Positions 36,017-45,876 of a stretch of DNA of 64,000 nucleotides are shown here, piece after piece (the stretch's first letter is position 1; each line of letters begins with the position of its first letter). The stretch is from assembly GCA_002694465.1 (NCBI GenBank), contig NZMG01000045.1:1-64000 (forward strand). Direction: 5' to 3'. This DNA comes from Flavobacteriaceae bacterium (GTDB lineage Bacteria > Bacteroidota > Bacteroidia > Flavobacteriales > Flavobacteriaceae). The notes beneath the pieces are model-generated. The model worked only from the letters and a program-made list of their open reading frames with translations, had not been told where the DNA came from and made no database searches. Position numbers and translations under genes: made by a program.

Positions 36017-37472
36017 TTTTAAGGAATCTATTTCTGAAGTAATTCAAACAATTGACCGCTTAAGCGAATTGGTTACTGTTGTTGGTTCTACTAATGAAAT
36101 CAACAACACTACAAAGTTACTAATTGTTGAAGATGGTGTAATAGTTTCCACTTTAGATTGGTATGATACAGAACCACCTTACGTGTTTCCAAAGGTTACT
36201 TTTTCTAAAGAAAATCTATTGACATTAATTTTTTATAAGTTAGGGAATCAACAAAAAGCATTCGATTTTGTTTCTGAAGAAAACCATTTATACCATCATC
36301 TTTTAGTAGCAACACACTTGCAGATTGGTTATGAAATTTCAGAAGCCATGTTTACTAAAACTGGTTCGTTTCATAATCAATGCGTTATACAACACTACGG
36401 AAATTATAAAAATCCGTATTCTTTTGAAGAATTAAATCAACTTTACCAGAGTGCCATTGATAATTCAACAGATGATGAGGTAAAAGTATTTACAGCGAAG
36501 CATTACAGCAACTTTCTTTTAGATAATGGTGCTTTTAAAGAAGCAGAACAACTTATACGTAAACTGCAAGGCAACCCCATATCTCTTGAGGCAAAAAATG
36601 TGTTAGATGTTCAATTGGCTTCAGCTTTAATGGCACAATTGAAATTGCCTTACAATCAAGATACACTTGAAGAAATTTCAGAATTATTTCATAATGGCAT
36701 CAACTTTTACGAAGCTCAAGACCAAATAGTAAATGCAGGACTATTATACGTTGATGCTTCAGAGATTGCAAATTTTAAAGGGGATTATATTACCTCTAAA
36801 GATTTAATAAATAAAGCCATTTTAATTTTTAAGGAAGCTGATATTCCAGAGTTTTTAGGTGAAGCCGGATTGCGAAAAGCTACGTTGCTTTATACGTGGA
36901 GTAAAAATGGAAATCCTCAATATTACAAACTTGCCATAAATGCATTTCAGGACACGTTAAAGGTGTTTAAGCGCGATATACACCCTCAAAAGTTTGCAGA
37001 GGTACATCATAATTTAGCACTGATTTATTCAGAAATTCCTGTGTCTTCAGAAGAAAAGCCAATTTGGACGGCCTTTTGCGCATCGTCCTTTAAAGAGGTG
37101 TTGAAGTTTTATTCTAAAGAAAGTTACCCTTACGAGTTTGCTATGGCAAGTCATAATTATGCTACCGCATTAATGAGTTTTCCTGAAGCCAAATTGCATA
37201 ACAATTTAGATAAAGCTTTTGGTATGTTTGAAGATGCATTGACGGTTAGAACGAAAGATGCATACCCTTTTGAGCGTGCTTTAACTTTAGTAAACCAATT
37301 AGAGCTCTATTGGATTATGCATAATGAAAATAGTGAAGAAGAATCAGAAAAGTACAAAACAATGCTCAATAAAGCTTATGAAATAAGTCAATTAGTTACC
37401 GATAACACCTTAATTGAAAAGGCAAATGAACATATAGAAGCCTTAAAAAATTTAAAAACCATTTTAAACTAG
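35988..37472 (+). CDS. TPR-like protein associated with group 2a hydrogenase
   Basis: The 494-residue protein lacks a signal peptide. After an N-terminal alpha/beta part of about 90 residues, it is built of helix pairs spaced like tetratricopeptide repeats (for example YYKLAINAFQDTLKVF, FAEVHHNLALIYSEI, EFAMASHNYATALMSF, ALTVRTKDAYPFERAL). As I recall, TPR proteins also accompany group 2a genes in mycobacteria and other phyla. It likely serves as a scaffold or chaperone for assembly. It overlaps the preceding gene by 29 bp and is 2 bp from hypA. Confidence 0.8.
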   Translation: MMITILTATNFKESISEVIQTIDRLSELVTVVGSTNEINNTTKLLIVEDGVIVSTLDWYDTEPPYVFPKVTFSKENLLTLIFYKLGNQQKAFDFVSEENHLYHHLLVATHLQIGYEISEAMFTKTGSFHNQCVIQHYGNYKNPYSFEELNQLYQSAIDNSTDDEVKVFTAKHYSNFLLDNGAFKEAEQLIRKLQGNPISLEAKNVLDVQLASALMAQLKLPYNQDTLEEISELFHNGINFYEAQDQIVNAGLLYVDASEIANFKGDYITSKDLINKAILIFKEADIPEFLGEAGLRKATLLYTWSKNGNPQYYKLAINAFQDTLKVFKRDIHPQKFAEVHHNLALIYSEIPVSSEEKPIWTAFCASSFKEVLKFYSKESYPYEFAMASHNYATALMSFPEAKLHNNLDKAFGMFEDALTVRTKDAYPFERALTLVNQLELYWIMHNENSEEESEKYKTMLNKAYEISQLVTDNTLIEKANEHIEALKNLKTILN

Positions 37473-37474
37473 CA

Positions 37475-37822
37475 ATGCACGAAACATCAATAGTAAATAG
37501 TATCATGCGAACTTTGGAAATGGAGTTTGAACAAGAAAAATTAAATAAGATGAAAGCCATTCACCTTAAAGTTGGCATTTTGTCAAATATAGAACCACGT
37601 TTATTACATAATGCGTATAGTGCTTATCATATAACAAATCCAGGGTATCATCATGTAAGCCTTCATATTGAATCTACAGAACTTAAAATTCAATGTGAAG
37701 TTTGTAATCATATTACAAATGTAAAGAACTACCGTTTTATCTGCGATAATTGTGACAAGCCAAGTAAAAATGTAATTCAAGGAGAAGAAATGTTAATACA
37801 TAAAGTAGAATTTGAAGATTAA
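37475..37822 (+). CDS. hypA: Hydrogenase nickel incorporation protein HypA
   Basis: The 115-residue protein starts MHETSIVNSIM; the N-terminal Met-His-Glu binds nickel. The C-terminal zinc site is made of CEVC and CDNC pairs about 18 residues apart. With HypB it delivers nickel to the large subunit. Its length is normal. It is closely spaced in the operon (2 bp after the TPR gene, 8 bp before the membrane protein gene). Confidence 0.95.
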   Translation: MHETSIVNSIMRTLEMEFEQEKLNKMKAIHLKVGILSNIEPRLLHNAYSAYHITNPGYHHVSLHIESTELKIQCEVCNHITNVKNYRFICDNCDKPSKNVIQGEEMLIHKVEFED

Positions 37823-37830
37823 ATGTAATT

Positions 37831-38721
37831 TTGAATAGTTTTCTATCACATATCAATTTATTATTTGAAAAACTTAAGCTACTTTGGGAAAGTAAACACA
37901 GTTTATACATAACTAGCGTGGTGCTTGTTGTAAGTTTTATTGGATGTTCTTTATTAAGTTTTTTAGTTATTAATGACTATATGAACTTGGGTGTTGTTAA
38001 TCAGTATTTTAAGAATCCTTTCTTTTCTATCGAGATAGTTTTTACATTGCTTTTAATTACGGAATTGTTTGGACTTATTTTTATATTAGCTCAGTCAGTT
38101 GCCAAGTCTGTCGGAAAGCAATTTGAGTTATTATCTCTTATATTTTTAAGAGACGGTTTTAAAGAATTTAGCCATATCGGGTCGCATTTTAGTTGGGAGT
38201 TTATTAAAGAACCTTTTATTAATATGATAATTTACGGTTTTGGGGCTATAGTCATATTTATTATTTTAGGTTTTACTTCCAAACTTCAAAAGCACATAAA
38301 ACTTACAAATACCGAAGATGACCAAGAACAATTTATTCGTCTTAAAAAACTTTTAGCTATATTACTTTTGGTGGCCTTTGCTGTTGTTGGTTATATTGAT
38401 ATAAAAGAATTAATTACAACAGGAAAGTATTTGCATTCGTTTAAAACATTTTATACCGTTTTAATATTTAGCGATATTGTTATTGTTTTGATTGCATTAA
38501 GGTACACCCTAAATTACTTTAAGATATTTAGATATTCTGCGTTTGTATTAGCCACTATTTTAATACGTGTATCTTTATCGACAAAAACATACTACGATGT
38601 GATTATTGGTATTGTTGCAGCATTATTTGTTTTAGTGTTAACTTATGCCTATAATTATTTTTTAAAAGATTTACCTGAACCACCAAAAAATAGAATTAAA
38701 GATAAAATTGAAGACTTATGA
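37831..38721 (+). CDS. Polytopic membrane protein inside the hyp operon, unknown function
   Basis: The 296-residue protein has about seven hydrophobic helices and a charged C-terminal tail. It starts at a TTG 8 bp after hypA and overlaps hypB by 4 bp. I found no haem-ligand pattern like that of HupC-type cytochrome b, no cysteine pairs, and only a few scattered histidines. In a locus that lacks a cytochrome b subunit, it is the only membrane protein on the operon strand. It is thus a candidate membrane partner, quinone-site protein or transporter, without direct evidence. Confidence 0.75.
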   Translation: MNSFLSHINLLFEKLKLLWESKHSLYITSVVLVVSFIGCSLLSFLVINDYMNLGVVNQYFKNPFFSIEIVFTLLLITELFGLIFILAQSVAKSVGKQFELLSLIFLRDGFKEFSHIGSHFSWEFIKEPFINMIIYGFGAIVIFIILGFTSKLQKHIKLTNTEDDQEQFIRLKKLLAILLLVAFAVVGYIDIKELITTGKYLHSFKTFYTVLIFSDIVIVLIALRYTLNYFKIFRYSAFVLATILIRVSLSTKTYYDVIIGIVAALFVLVLTYAYNYFLKDLPEPPKNRIKDKIEDL

Positions 38722-39419
38722 GTGTAGAAAAATCCACCAAAGCAGCTCGCGGAATGGTACAATGCGAGAATACAAACATCAATCTCCTAAAAGCTAATGA
38801 TTTTGTTGCAGATATTATTAAGAAAGAAATGGCAAAAACCAATACACTTTTAATAAATATTACCTCGTCTGCAGGAAGTGGTAAAACCACTTTAATGCAA
38901 AAAACTGCTGAAAAATTAAAAGATAAATTGAGGATGGCTGTTATGGTTGGCGACTTAGAGACCGAACGAGATGCAGAACGCATTCGCGAGACAGGAATTC
39001 ACGCTTTGCAAATTGTTACAGGAGGCATCTGCCATCTAGAAGCACAAATGATTCATCAGGTTTTAGACCAATTCGATTTGCCAAACATCGATTTGTTATT
39101 CATTGAAAACGTAGGCAATTTAGTGTGTCCTGCGTCTTTTGATTTAGGTGAAGATTATCGTGTTACTTTAATGGCGACAACTGAAGGTGATGACAAGCCA
39201 AAAAAATACCCGCGAATGTTTTTGACAAGTGATATGATGCTCGTTTCAAAAGCCGATTTATTACCATATTTACCATTTTCTGTAGAAGCAGTAACTAAAG
39301 ATGCTAGAGAAGTAAATCACGAATTAGAAGTAATTCAAATTTCATCTTTAACAGAAGAAGGAATTGATACTTGGTGCGATTGGTTAGTTGAAAAAGTAAA
39401 ACAAAAGCAACAAGCTTAA
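38718..39419 (+). CDS. hypB: Hydrogenase maturation GTPase HypB
   Basis: The 233-residue protein has a Walker A loop (SSAGSGKTTLMQKT), GDLETERDAERI, CHLEAQM as metal site, IENVGNLVCPASFDLG as switch region, and SKADLL as G4. The N-terminus lacks the His-rich stretch and CxxCGC motif of some HypB proteins, so nickel storage is not expected. It works with HypA in GTP-dependent nickel insertion. It overlaps the upstream membrane gene by 4 bp. Confidence 0.96.
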   Translation: MSVEKSTKAARGMVQCENTNINLLKANDFVADIIKKEMAKTNTLLINITSSAGSGKTTLMQKTAEKLKDKLRMAVMVGDLETERDAERIRETGIHALQIVTGGICHLEAQMIHQVLDQFDLPNIDLLFIENVGNLVCPASFDLGEDYRVTLMATTEGDDKPKKYPRMFLTSDMMLVSKADLLPYLPFSVEAVTKDAREVNHELEVIQISSLTEEGIDTWCDWLVEKVKQKQQA

Positions 39420-39431
39420 TGTCTTATTTTT

Positions 39432-41690
39432 GTGGCTAAAACTTTCAAAATACAAATAAAAGGACAAGTCCAAGGTGTGGGTTTTCGTCCTTTTATTTTT
39501 AGCCTTGCTAAGCAGTATCAACTTAAGGGCACAGTTTCAAATAACGAAAATGGGGTTATTATTTTTTGTAATACATCAAAAGTAGGTGTAGACAATTTTT
39601 TAAAAGCTCTTCTTCTTAATAAACCTGAAATTGCTATAATCACTTCATATGTAATTGATGAAAGCAGATATACTGAATTCAACGATTTTATCATCGTTGC
39701 TTCTAAAACAAAAACTCAAATCAATCTACCATTAACACCAGATTTTGCAGTTTGTGAATCTTGTAAAACAGAAATATTAGACCCAAAAAACAGACGCTTT
39801 AATTATCCGTTCACTACTTGTGTACAATGTGGGCCTCGTTATGCTATTACTACTAAATTTCCGTTTGAAAGAGTACATACATCCCTCATAAAATTTGACA
39901 TGTGTGAGGTTTGTAACGATGAATATACAAATCCAAGTGATAGACGTTTTCACTCACAAACTAATTCTTGTAGAGCTTGTGGTATACAGTTAAAATTAGT
40001 AATCAATTTTGGAGAAACAATCACCGAGAATCAAGCAGATTGTATTGATAAAGTAGTTCAGTTTATTTCAGATGGGAAAATTGTGGCCATTAAAAACACT
40101 AATGGTTATATATTGTGTTGCGACGCTATCAATCCTGAAGCAATAAAAACGTTAAGAGCACGAAAGATAAGGCCTAATAAACCATTTGCGGTAATGTACC
40201 CTTTTATTAGAATGGTAAAAGCGGACTTTGAATTAACGCCTTATGAAGAAGATGCACTAAAGTCTAGAGTTGCACCAATAGTCATACTGCAAAACACTAA
40301 AAATACACGCATTTCCACTCAAGAAATTGCACCAAATTTGAATCAAACAGGTGTAATGTTACCATCGTCATCATTATTACACTTACTAATGCAAAAAATA
40401 GGAACACCAATTGTAGCTACAAGTGGTAATATACATGGCTCACCTATTATTTTCGAAAAGGAGGAAACACAAAACCAACTAACTGATGTTGCCGATTATT
40501 TCTTGCATCATAATCTCGACATTCAATTTCCGCAAGACGATTCAGTGGTAAAGTTTGTAGATAGCCAAGAACTAATTTTCAGACGTTCAAGAGGATTAGC
40601 ACCTAATTATATAGATGCAAAAATCAATGGAGAAGAGCCAGTTTTGGCAATGGGAGCCCATTTAAAGAGCACGTTTACTTTGGTTCCAAATAGTCAAACT
40701 TATGTAAGTCAGTATTTTGGGAATTTAGATAATTATGATGTCTTAAAACGCTATAAAAACACGATTGAAAATTATGTTGATGTTTTCCAAACGAAACCAA
40801 AAACAATTCTTATTGACAAGCATCTACAATACCAAAGCAGTATTTTAGGAAAAGAATTGGTTTCAAAATGGAATGCTAATCTCCAAGAAATTCAGCATCA
40901 TAAAGCACATTTCGCAAGTGTTTTGGGAGAACATGACAAGTTTAATTCCGGAGAAAAAATATTGGGTGTAATATGGGATGGAACAGGATTAGGTGATGAT
41001 AATCAAATTTGGGGAGGTGAGTTTTTTGAATATCAGCGTAATGAAATACAAAGAGTTGCTCACTTTGAATATTATAATTGGTTAGCACACGATAAAATGG
41101 CAAAAGAGCCACGCTTATCATTATTCAGTCTTTTAGATAATGAAGATAGAGATTATATTAAGTATAAGTTCTCTAAAACAGAATGGGGCATTTATTTAAA
41201 AATGATTAAAACGAATAGGCTAAAAACATCTTCTGTGGGAAGGTTGTTTGATGCAGTAGCTTCTGTATTAGATATTGTTGATATAAATACTTTTGAAGCT
41301 GAAGCTGCTATGCTTTTAGAAAATTGTGCAGCAGGATATATTAAAAACAATCCCATTGATTTTTTACATAATGATAATTATACAGAAATTCCTTCAACAA
41401 AAATTATTGAGGCTATATTAAAAGCATATAAAAACGGATTTAGTAAAGAACATTTGGCCTATAGCTTTATTTATACATTGGCAAAGACTATCATAAAAAT
41501 GGCTAAAGCCCATCATATAAAAATAGTTGCTTGCAGTGGTGGCGTTTTTCAAAATTCACTAATAATCAACATTTTAACCCAAATGTCAAAAAAAGAAAAA
41601 ATAAATTTTAAATTTAATCGTAAATTGTCAGCTAATGATGAAAACATATCATTTGGACAATCGATGTATTATCAACATATAAAAAATTAA
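39432..41690 (+). CDS. hypF: Carbamoyltransferase HypF
   Basis: The 752-residue protein has domains in the canonical order. An acylphosphatase domain (KGQVQGVGFRPF at the N-terminus) is followed by two Cys4 zinc-finger units (CESC, CVQCGPR, CEVC, CRACG). A YrdC-like domain (AIKNTNGYILCCDA, RPNKPFAVM) and a Kae1-like C-terminal domain with HHKAHFASVLGEH and VACSGGVFQN complete it. It makes the thiocarboxamide on HypE that becomes the CN ligands. GTG start, 12 bp after hypB. Confidence 0.96.
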   Translation: MAKTFKIQIKGQVQGVGFRPFIFSLAKQYQLKGTVSNNENGVIIFCNTSKVGVDNFLKALLLNKPEIAIITSYVIDESRYTEFNDFIIVASKTKTQINLPLTPDFAVCESCKTEILDPKNRRFNYPFTTCVQCGPRYAITTKFPFERVHTSLIKFDMCEVCNDEYTNPSDRRFHSQTNSCRACGIQLKLVINFGETITENQADCIDKVVQFISDGKIVAIKNTNGYILCCDAINPEAIKTLRARKIRPNKPFAVMYPFIRMVKADFELTPYEEDALKSRVAPIVILQNTKNTRISTQEIAPNLNQTGVMLPSSSLLHLLMQKIGTPIVATSGNIHGSPIIFEKEETQNQLTDVADYFLHHNLDIQFPQDDSVVKFVDSQELIFRRSRGLAPNYIDAKINGEEPVLAMGAHLKSTFTLVPNSQTYVSQYFGNLDNYDVLKRYKNTIENYVDVFQTKPKTILIDKHLQYQSSILGKELVSKWNANLQEIQHHKAHFASVLGEHDKFNSGEKILGVIWDGTGLGDDNQIWGGEFFEYQRNEIQRVAHFEYYNWLAHDKMAKEPRLSLFSLLDNEDRDYIKYKFSKTEWGIYLKMIKTNRLKTSSVGRLFDAVASVLDIVDINTFEAEAAMLLENCAAGYIKNNPIDFLHNDNYTEIPSTKIIEAILKAYKNGFSKEHLAYSFIYTLAKTIIKMAKAHHIKIVACSGGVFQNSLIINILTQMSKKEKINFKFNRKLSANDENISFGQSMYYQHIKN

Positions 41691-41694
41691 AACT

Positions 41695-41970
41695 ATGTGT
41701 TTAGCAATCCCAGGGAAGATTAAAAGTATAGAGTTACAGCATAATGGTATGGTTAAAATGGCAAAAGTTTCTTTTGGTGGTATTACAAAAGAAGCTAGTT
41801 TAGAAATGTTACCAGAAGCCATTATCGGTGATTATGTTTTGGTACATGTAGGTGTTGCTATAAGTAAGGTAAACGAAGAAGAAGCTAAAAAAATATTTAA
41901 ATATTTAGAAGAAATAGGAGAATTAGGAGAACTTGAAGATGTAGATCATTATTTACCAAAAAAGGAATAG
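41695..41970 (+). CDS. hypC: Hydrogenase assembly chaperone HypC
   Basis: The 91-residue protein begins MCLAIPGKI. Cys2 becomes the N-terminal residue after Met removal and binds the Fe(CN)2CO unit. [20 protein letters not shown] is the usual core. It shuttles the iron centre between HypD and the large subunit. It is 4 bp from hypF and 4 bp from hypD. Confidence 0.97.
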   Translation: MCLAIPGKIKSIELQHNGMVKMAKVSFGGITKEASLEMLPEAIIGDYVLVHVGVAISKVNEEEAKKIFKYLEEIGELGELEDVDHYLPKKE

Positions 41971-41974
41971 TATT

Positions 41975-43069
41975 ATGAAGTTTATGAGCGAATACCGCGA
42001 CCCTGAACTCGCGAAAAAATATCTGGAGGAGATAAAAAGAACAGTATCCCGTCCTTGGTCTATTATGGAAGTTTGTGGTGGGCAAACACATAGCTTAGTA
42101 AAAAACGGTATTATTGAAATGCTTCCAAAGGAAATATCCATGGTACATGGTCCAGGTTGTCCTGTTTGCGTTACTCCTTTATATTTAATTGATAAAGCTG
42201 TTCATTTGGCCTTAGATAAAAACGTAATTTTATGCTCATTTGGAGACATGTTGCGTGTTCCGGGTTCCCAAAAAAGTTTGTTAGAAGCAAAAGCAGAAGG
42301 AGGAGATGTGCGTATTTTATATTCTCCATTAGAAGCTGTAAAAATTGCAGAAGATAATCCAGATAAAGAAGTGGTGTTTTTTGCTGTTGGATTTGAAACA
42401 ACGGCTCCTGCAAATGCATTATCTGTGATTCATGCCTATAAGAGAGGGTTAAAAAACTATTCGATATTAGCTTCTCATGTTTTGGTGCCTCCCGTAATAG
42501 AAAATGTATTGGAAGATGTAGATAGTCATATTGATGGATTTTTAGCAGCGGGACATGTATGTACTATTATGGGAAATTTTGAATATTATCCTTTAGTTGA
42601 AAAATACAAAGTTCCAATTGTTGTGACAGGTTTTGAACCCTTAGATGTTTTACAAGGTATATTAATGGTTGTAAGACAGTTGGAACAAAACAAATCTGAA
42701 GTAGAAAACCAGTATTCCAGAATTGTAAAAGAAGAGGGTAATTTAAATGCTCAAGAAATTATTTTTGAGATATTTGAAGTTACCGACAGATTATGGAGAG
42801 GCATGGAAGTAATTCCGATGAGTGGTTATTCTGTAAAAGAAAAATACAAAGATTTTGATGCCGATAAAAAATTCAATATTACAATAAAAGAAGCTGAAGA
42901 AAACCAAGACTGTATTGCTGGTGAAATTATGAAGGGTATTAAAAAACCTTTCGAATGTCCAGAGTTTGGAAAAAAATGCAAACCTTCCAATCCACTTGGA
43001 GCTCCTATGGTAAGTAGTGAAGGGGCTTGTGCGGCGTACTACCATTTTTCAGGATTAGTAGAAAGATAA
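41975..43069 (+). CDS. hypD: Hydrogenase maturation iron-sulfur protein HypD
   Basis: The 364-residue protein contains [36 protein letters not shown], and AGHVCTIMG. Its C-terminal Cys-rich part ([17 protein letters not shown], then GACAAYY) carries the [4Fe-4S] cluster. It is the scaffold on which the Fe(CN)2CO unit is built with HypC and HypE. ATG at 41975; a second ATG three codons later is possible. Confidence 0.97.
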   Translation: MKFMSEYRDPELAKKYLEEIKRTVSRPWSIMEVCGGQTHSLVKNGIIEMLPKEISMVHGPGCPVCVTPLYLIDKAVHLALDKNVILCSFGDMLRVPGSQKSLLEAKAEGGDVRILYSPLEAVKIAEDNPDKEVVFFAVGFETTAPANALSVIHAYKRGLKNYSILASHVLVPPVIENVLEDVDSHIDGFLAAGHVCTIMGNFEYYPLVEKYKVPIVVTGFEPLDVLQGILMVVRQLEQNKSEVENQYSRIVKEEGNLNAQEIIFEIFEVTDRLWRGMEVIPMSGYSVKEKYKDFDADKKFNITIKEAEENQDCIAGEIMKGIKKPFECPEFGKKCKPSNPLGAPMVSSEGACAAYYHFSGLVER

Positions 43070-43083
43070 CAAAAATTCAACTT

Positions 43084-44814
43084 GTGAAAATATTATTTCT
43101 TACCAATGCTTTTAACGGAATGGCACAACGCCTATGGATTGAACTAGACCGTTTTAATTATCAGGTAAAAGTTTGTATAGCCAGCTCGCCAGAAATAATG
43201 ATTAATAGCGTTGAAACATATAACCCCGAACTTGTTATTGCCCCTTTTTTAACCTCTAAAATTCCTGAGAAAATATGGCAAAAAAAAACGTGCTTTATTA
43301 TACACCCTGGAATTGTAGGAGACAGAGGCGCATCATCATTAGATTGGGCAATTTTAAATGGTGAAAAAACTTGGGGGGTAACTATCTTGCAAGCAGTTTC
43401 AAAAATGGATGCTGGCCCAATTTGGTCTTCGCACAAGTTTAAAATGCGCCCCGTTAGTAAAGCCGAATTGTATCGCAATGAAGTGACGCAAGCAGCTGCA
43501 AGAGGGATTTTAGAAGCGATATCCAAATTTCAAAGTAATGATCTTCCGATTCCATTAAATGCTTTAAATCAAACTACAATAGGGAAATGGAATCCTAAAA
43601 CCACTCAAAAAAACTATACTTTTTCATGGAATGATAATTTAGATAAAATTATCAATAAGATACATGCGGCCGACAGTACACCTGGAGTGTTAATTTCGCT
43701 TTTTGATAATAAATTTTATTGTTATGGAGCTCATTTAGAATCACAATTAAAAGGAAAAGCTGGAAACATTTTAGCTCAAAGAGATAGGGCAATTTGCATT
43801 GCTACTAAAAATGAAGCCATTTGGATTACACATTTAAAATCGACATTAAAAAATAGCATTAAACTTCCTGCAACGGTTGCTTTGGGAGAGTTATCCGAAA
43901 AAATTCCAGATTGCGATTTGAGTCCGTTTGAAAATGTTATGCACAAAACGTGGCAAGAAATCAAATTCGAACAAGATAACGATATTGGTTATTTGCATTT
44001 CAATTTTTATAATGGTGCAATGAGCACCGAACAATGTTGCAAACTACGAGAAGCTATTGTTGATGCTAAAAAAAGGGTTAAGCTTTTGGTGTTGCTTGGT
44101 GGAAGGGATATATGGTCCAATGGAATACATTTGAATGTAATTGAAAATGACAAAAATCCTCCACAAGAATCGTGGGAGAACATCAATGCAATAGATGATT
44201 TAATTTTAGAGGTTATCAATTCTACCAACCATTACATAATTTGCGCATTACAAGGAAACGCAGGTGCTGGTGGGGTTCCGTTGGCATTATCTGGAGATAA
44301 AGTATTAACAAGAAACGGTATTGTTTTAAATCCGCACACAAAAAACATGGGCTTATACGGGTCGGAATATTGGACCTATTTACTCCCGAAACGAATAGGC
44401 ATAGAAAAGGCAACTAAATTTACGGAAGAATGTTTGCCATGGGGAGTTGAGGTTGCCAAGGAAATTGGTTTGATAGATGATTTTTATGGTGAAACCAATG
44501 AAGAATTTTTGCAATTCATTAGACAACAGGCCCAAAAAATTATAGATTTACCTTATTTTGATAAATTAATTCTAGCAAAAAAATTTCAACATAGAAAAGA
44601 TGAAATGAATAAGCCTTTAGAATCGTATAGAGTTAAGGAGTTGGAAATTATGAAGCAAAATTTCTTCGAAAATAATATGGATTATAATAAAAGAAGATTT
44701 TGTTTTGTTCATAAAATATTTGATGAAAACTCAAAAGAATTTGAAGATTTATATAAAAGTAGGAGAGCCATTTATAGAAAACGAAAATGGGAATCAATAA
44801 ATTATAAAGAGTGA
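43084..44814 (+). CDS. hypX: HypX/HoxX, CO-ligand synthesis protein for aerobic hydrogenase maturation
   Basis: The GTG at 43084 gives VKILFLTNAFNGMAQRLW, the expected N-terminus; the open frame further upstream overlaps hypD and has no family match. The first half is a formyltransferase-type domain (HPGIVGDRGASSLDWAIL). The second half is an enoyl-CoA hydratase-like domain (LQGNAGAGGVPLALSGD). HypX makes the CO ligand from a formyl group in air (known from work on Ralstonia and Aquifex). Its presence says the hydrogenase is matured under oxygen. Confidence 0.93.
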   Translation: MKILFLTNAFNGMAQRLWIELDRFNYQVKVCIASSPEIMINSVETYNPELVIAPFLTSKIPEKIWQKKTCFIIHPGIVGDRGASSLDWAILNGEKTWGVTILQAVSKMDAGPIWSSHKFKMRPVSKAELYRNEVTQAAARGILEAISKFQSNDLPIPLNALNQTTIGKWNPKTTQKNYTFSWNDNLDKIINKIHAADSTPGVLISLFDNKFYCYGAHLESQLKGKAGNILAQRDRAICIATKNEAIWITHLKSTLKNSIKLPATVALGELSEKIPDCDLSPFENVMHKTWQEIKFEQDNDIGYLHFNFYNGAMSTEQCCKLREAIVDAKKRVKLLVLLGGRDIWSNGIHLNVIENDKNPPQESWENINAIDDLILEVINSTNHYIICALQGNAGAGGVPLALSGDKVLTRNGIVLNPHTKNMGLYGSEYWTYLLPKRIGIEKATKFTEECLPWGVEVAKEIGLIDDFYGETNEEFLQFIRQQAQKIIDLPYFDKLILAKKFQHRKDEMNKPLESYRVKELEIMKQNFFENNMDYNKRRFCFVHKIFDENSKEFEDLYKSRRAIYRKRKWESINYKE

Positions 44815-44817
44815 TTA

Positions 44818-45873
44818 ATGAGTAAAAAAAAAATAATGCAACTTAACTGCCCGATACCAAAGCTTGATTTTGATATTATTACCTTAGGTCATGGCAGTGG
44901 TGGGACACTAACCAATAAATTGCTCGATAGCGGTGTTTTCGATTTGTTGAGTAACGATATTTTAGATGAAAGGCATGATGGTGCTTTTTTGGAAATGAAT
45001 GGCAAAATGGCGTTCTCTACGGATAGTTTTTTGGTTTCTCCTATTTTTTTTCCTGGTGGAAATATTGGGGAACTCGCTGTTAATGGAACGGTTAACGATT
45101 TGGCGATGTGTGGTGCTATTCCCAAGTATTTATCCTTGAGTTTTATTATTGAGGAAGGCTTACAAATGACCGAATTTTGGGAAATTTTAGTTGCCATCAA
45201 GTATGCCTGTGAGAAAGCAAATGTGAAAGTAGTAACAGGCGATACAAAAGTAGTTGAAAAGGGTAAAGGCGATAAAATATTTATTAATACATCTGGTGTT
45301 GGAAACATTCATCCTAAAGCTAACATTAGCGAGAAGAATATTAAAACAGGAGACAAAATTATCATAAGTGGTAATATAGCAACGCATGGTATGGCAATTA
45401 TGTCTGTTCGAGAAGGATTGGAGTTTGATTCAACCATAGAAAGTGACACTACGAATTTGAATCATACTATTTCAAAATTAATTGATGAGTTTGGTAATGC
45501 TATTCACCTCTTAACCGATCCAACACGTGGTGGCGTTGCAACGGTTCTTAAGGAAATTGCAATATCGTCTAATATAGGAATTGATATTTTTCAGAAAGAT
45601 TTACCAATAGATAGTCAGGTGGCAAGTTCTTGTGAATTATTAGGGCTAGACCCTTTATATGTTGCGAACGAAGGCTTGTTTTTAAGTTTTGTAGATGCTA
45701 CCATAGCTGATTCATTTTTAGATACTCTTCAAAATGATGAAAATGGTATTCATGCAAAAATTATAGGATCGGTTGTTGATGAACATCCCAAACAAGTTAT
45801 TTTAGAAAGTGCTATTGGAGGAAAACGTATGGTAAGTATGCTTCCTGGAGAACAATTACCAAGAATTTGTTAG
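44818..45873 (+). CDS. hypE: Hydrogenase maturation protein HypE
   Basis: The 351-residue protein has the AIR-synthase-like fold with LGHGSGGTLTNKLL, FSTDSFLVSP, GELAVNGTVNDLAMCGA and DPTRGGVATVLKE. It ends PRIC, where the terminal Cys receives the carbamoyl group that is dehydrated to cyanide. It works with HypF. ATG at 44818 is 3 bp after the hypX stop; a later ATG at 44836 is an alternative. Confidence 0.97.
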   Translation: MSKKKIMQLNCPIPKLDFDIITLGHGSGGTLTNKLLDSGVFDLLSNDILDERHDGAFLEMNGKMAFSTDSFLVSPIFFPGGNIGELAVNGTVNDLAMCGAIPKYLSLSFIIEEGLQMTEFWEILVAIKYACEKANVKVVTGDTKVVEKGKGDKIFINTSGVGNIHPKANISEKNIKTGDKIIISGNIATHGMAIMSVREGLEFDSTIESDTTNLNHTISKLIDEFGNAIHLLTDPTRGGVATVLKEIAISSNIGIDIFQKDLPIDSQVASSCELLGLDPLYVANEGLFLSFVDATIADSFLDTLQNDENGIHAKIIGSVVDEHPKQVILESAIGGKRMVSMLPGEQLPRIC

Positions 45874-45876
45874 CCT

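Noticed and set aside
37831..38721. Membrane protein considered as the HupC-type cytochrome b subunit
   Set aside because: It lacks the conserved histidine pattern for two haems and has the wrong overall length and helix pattern.
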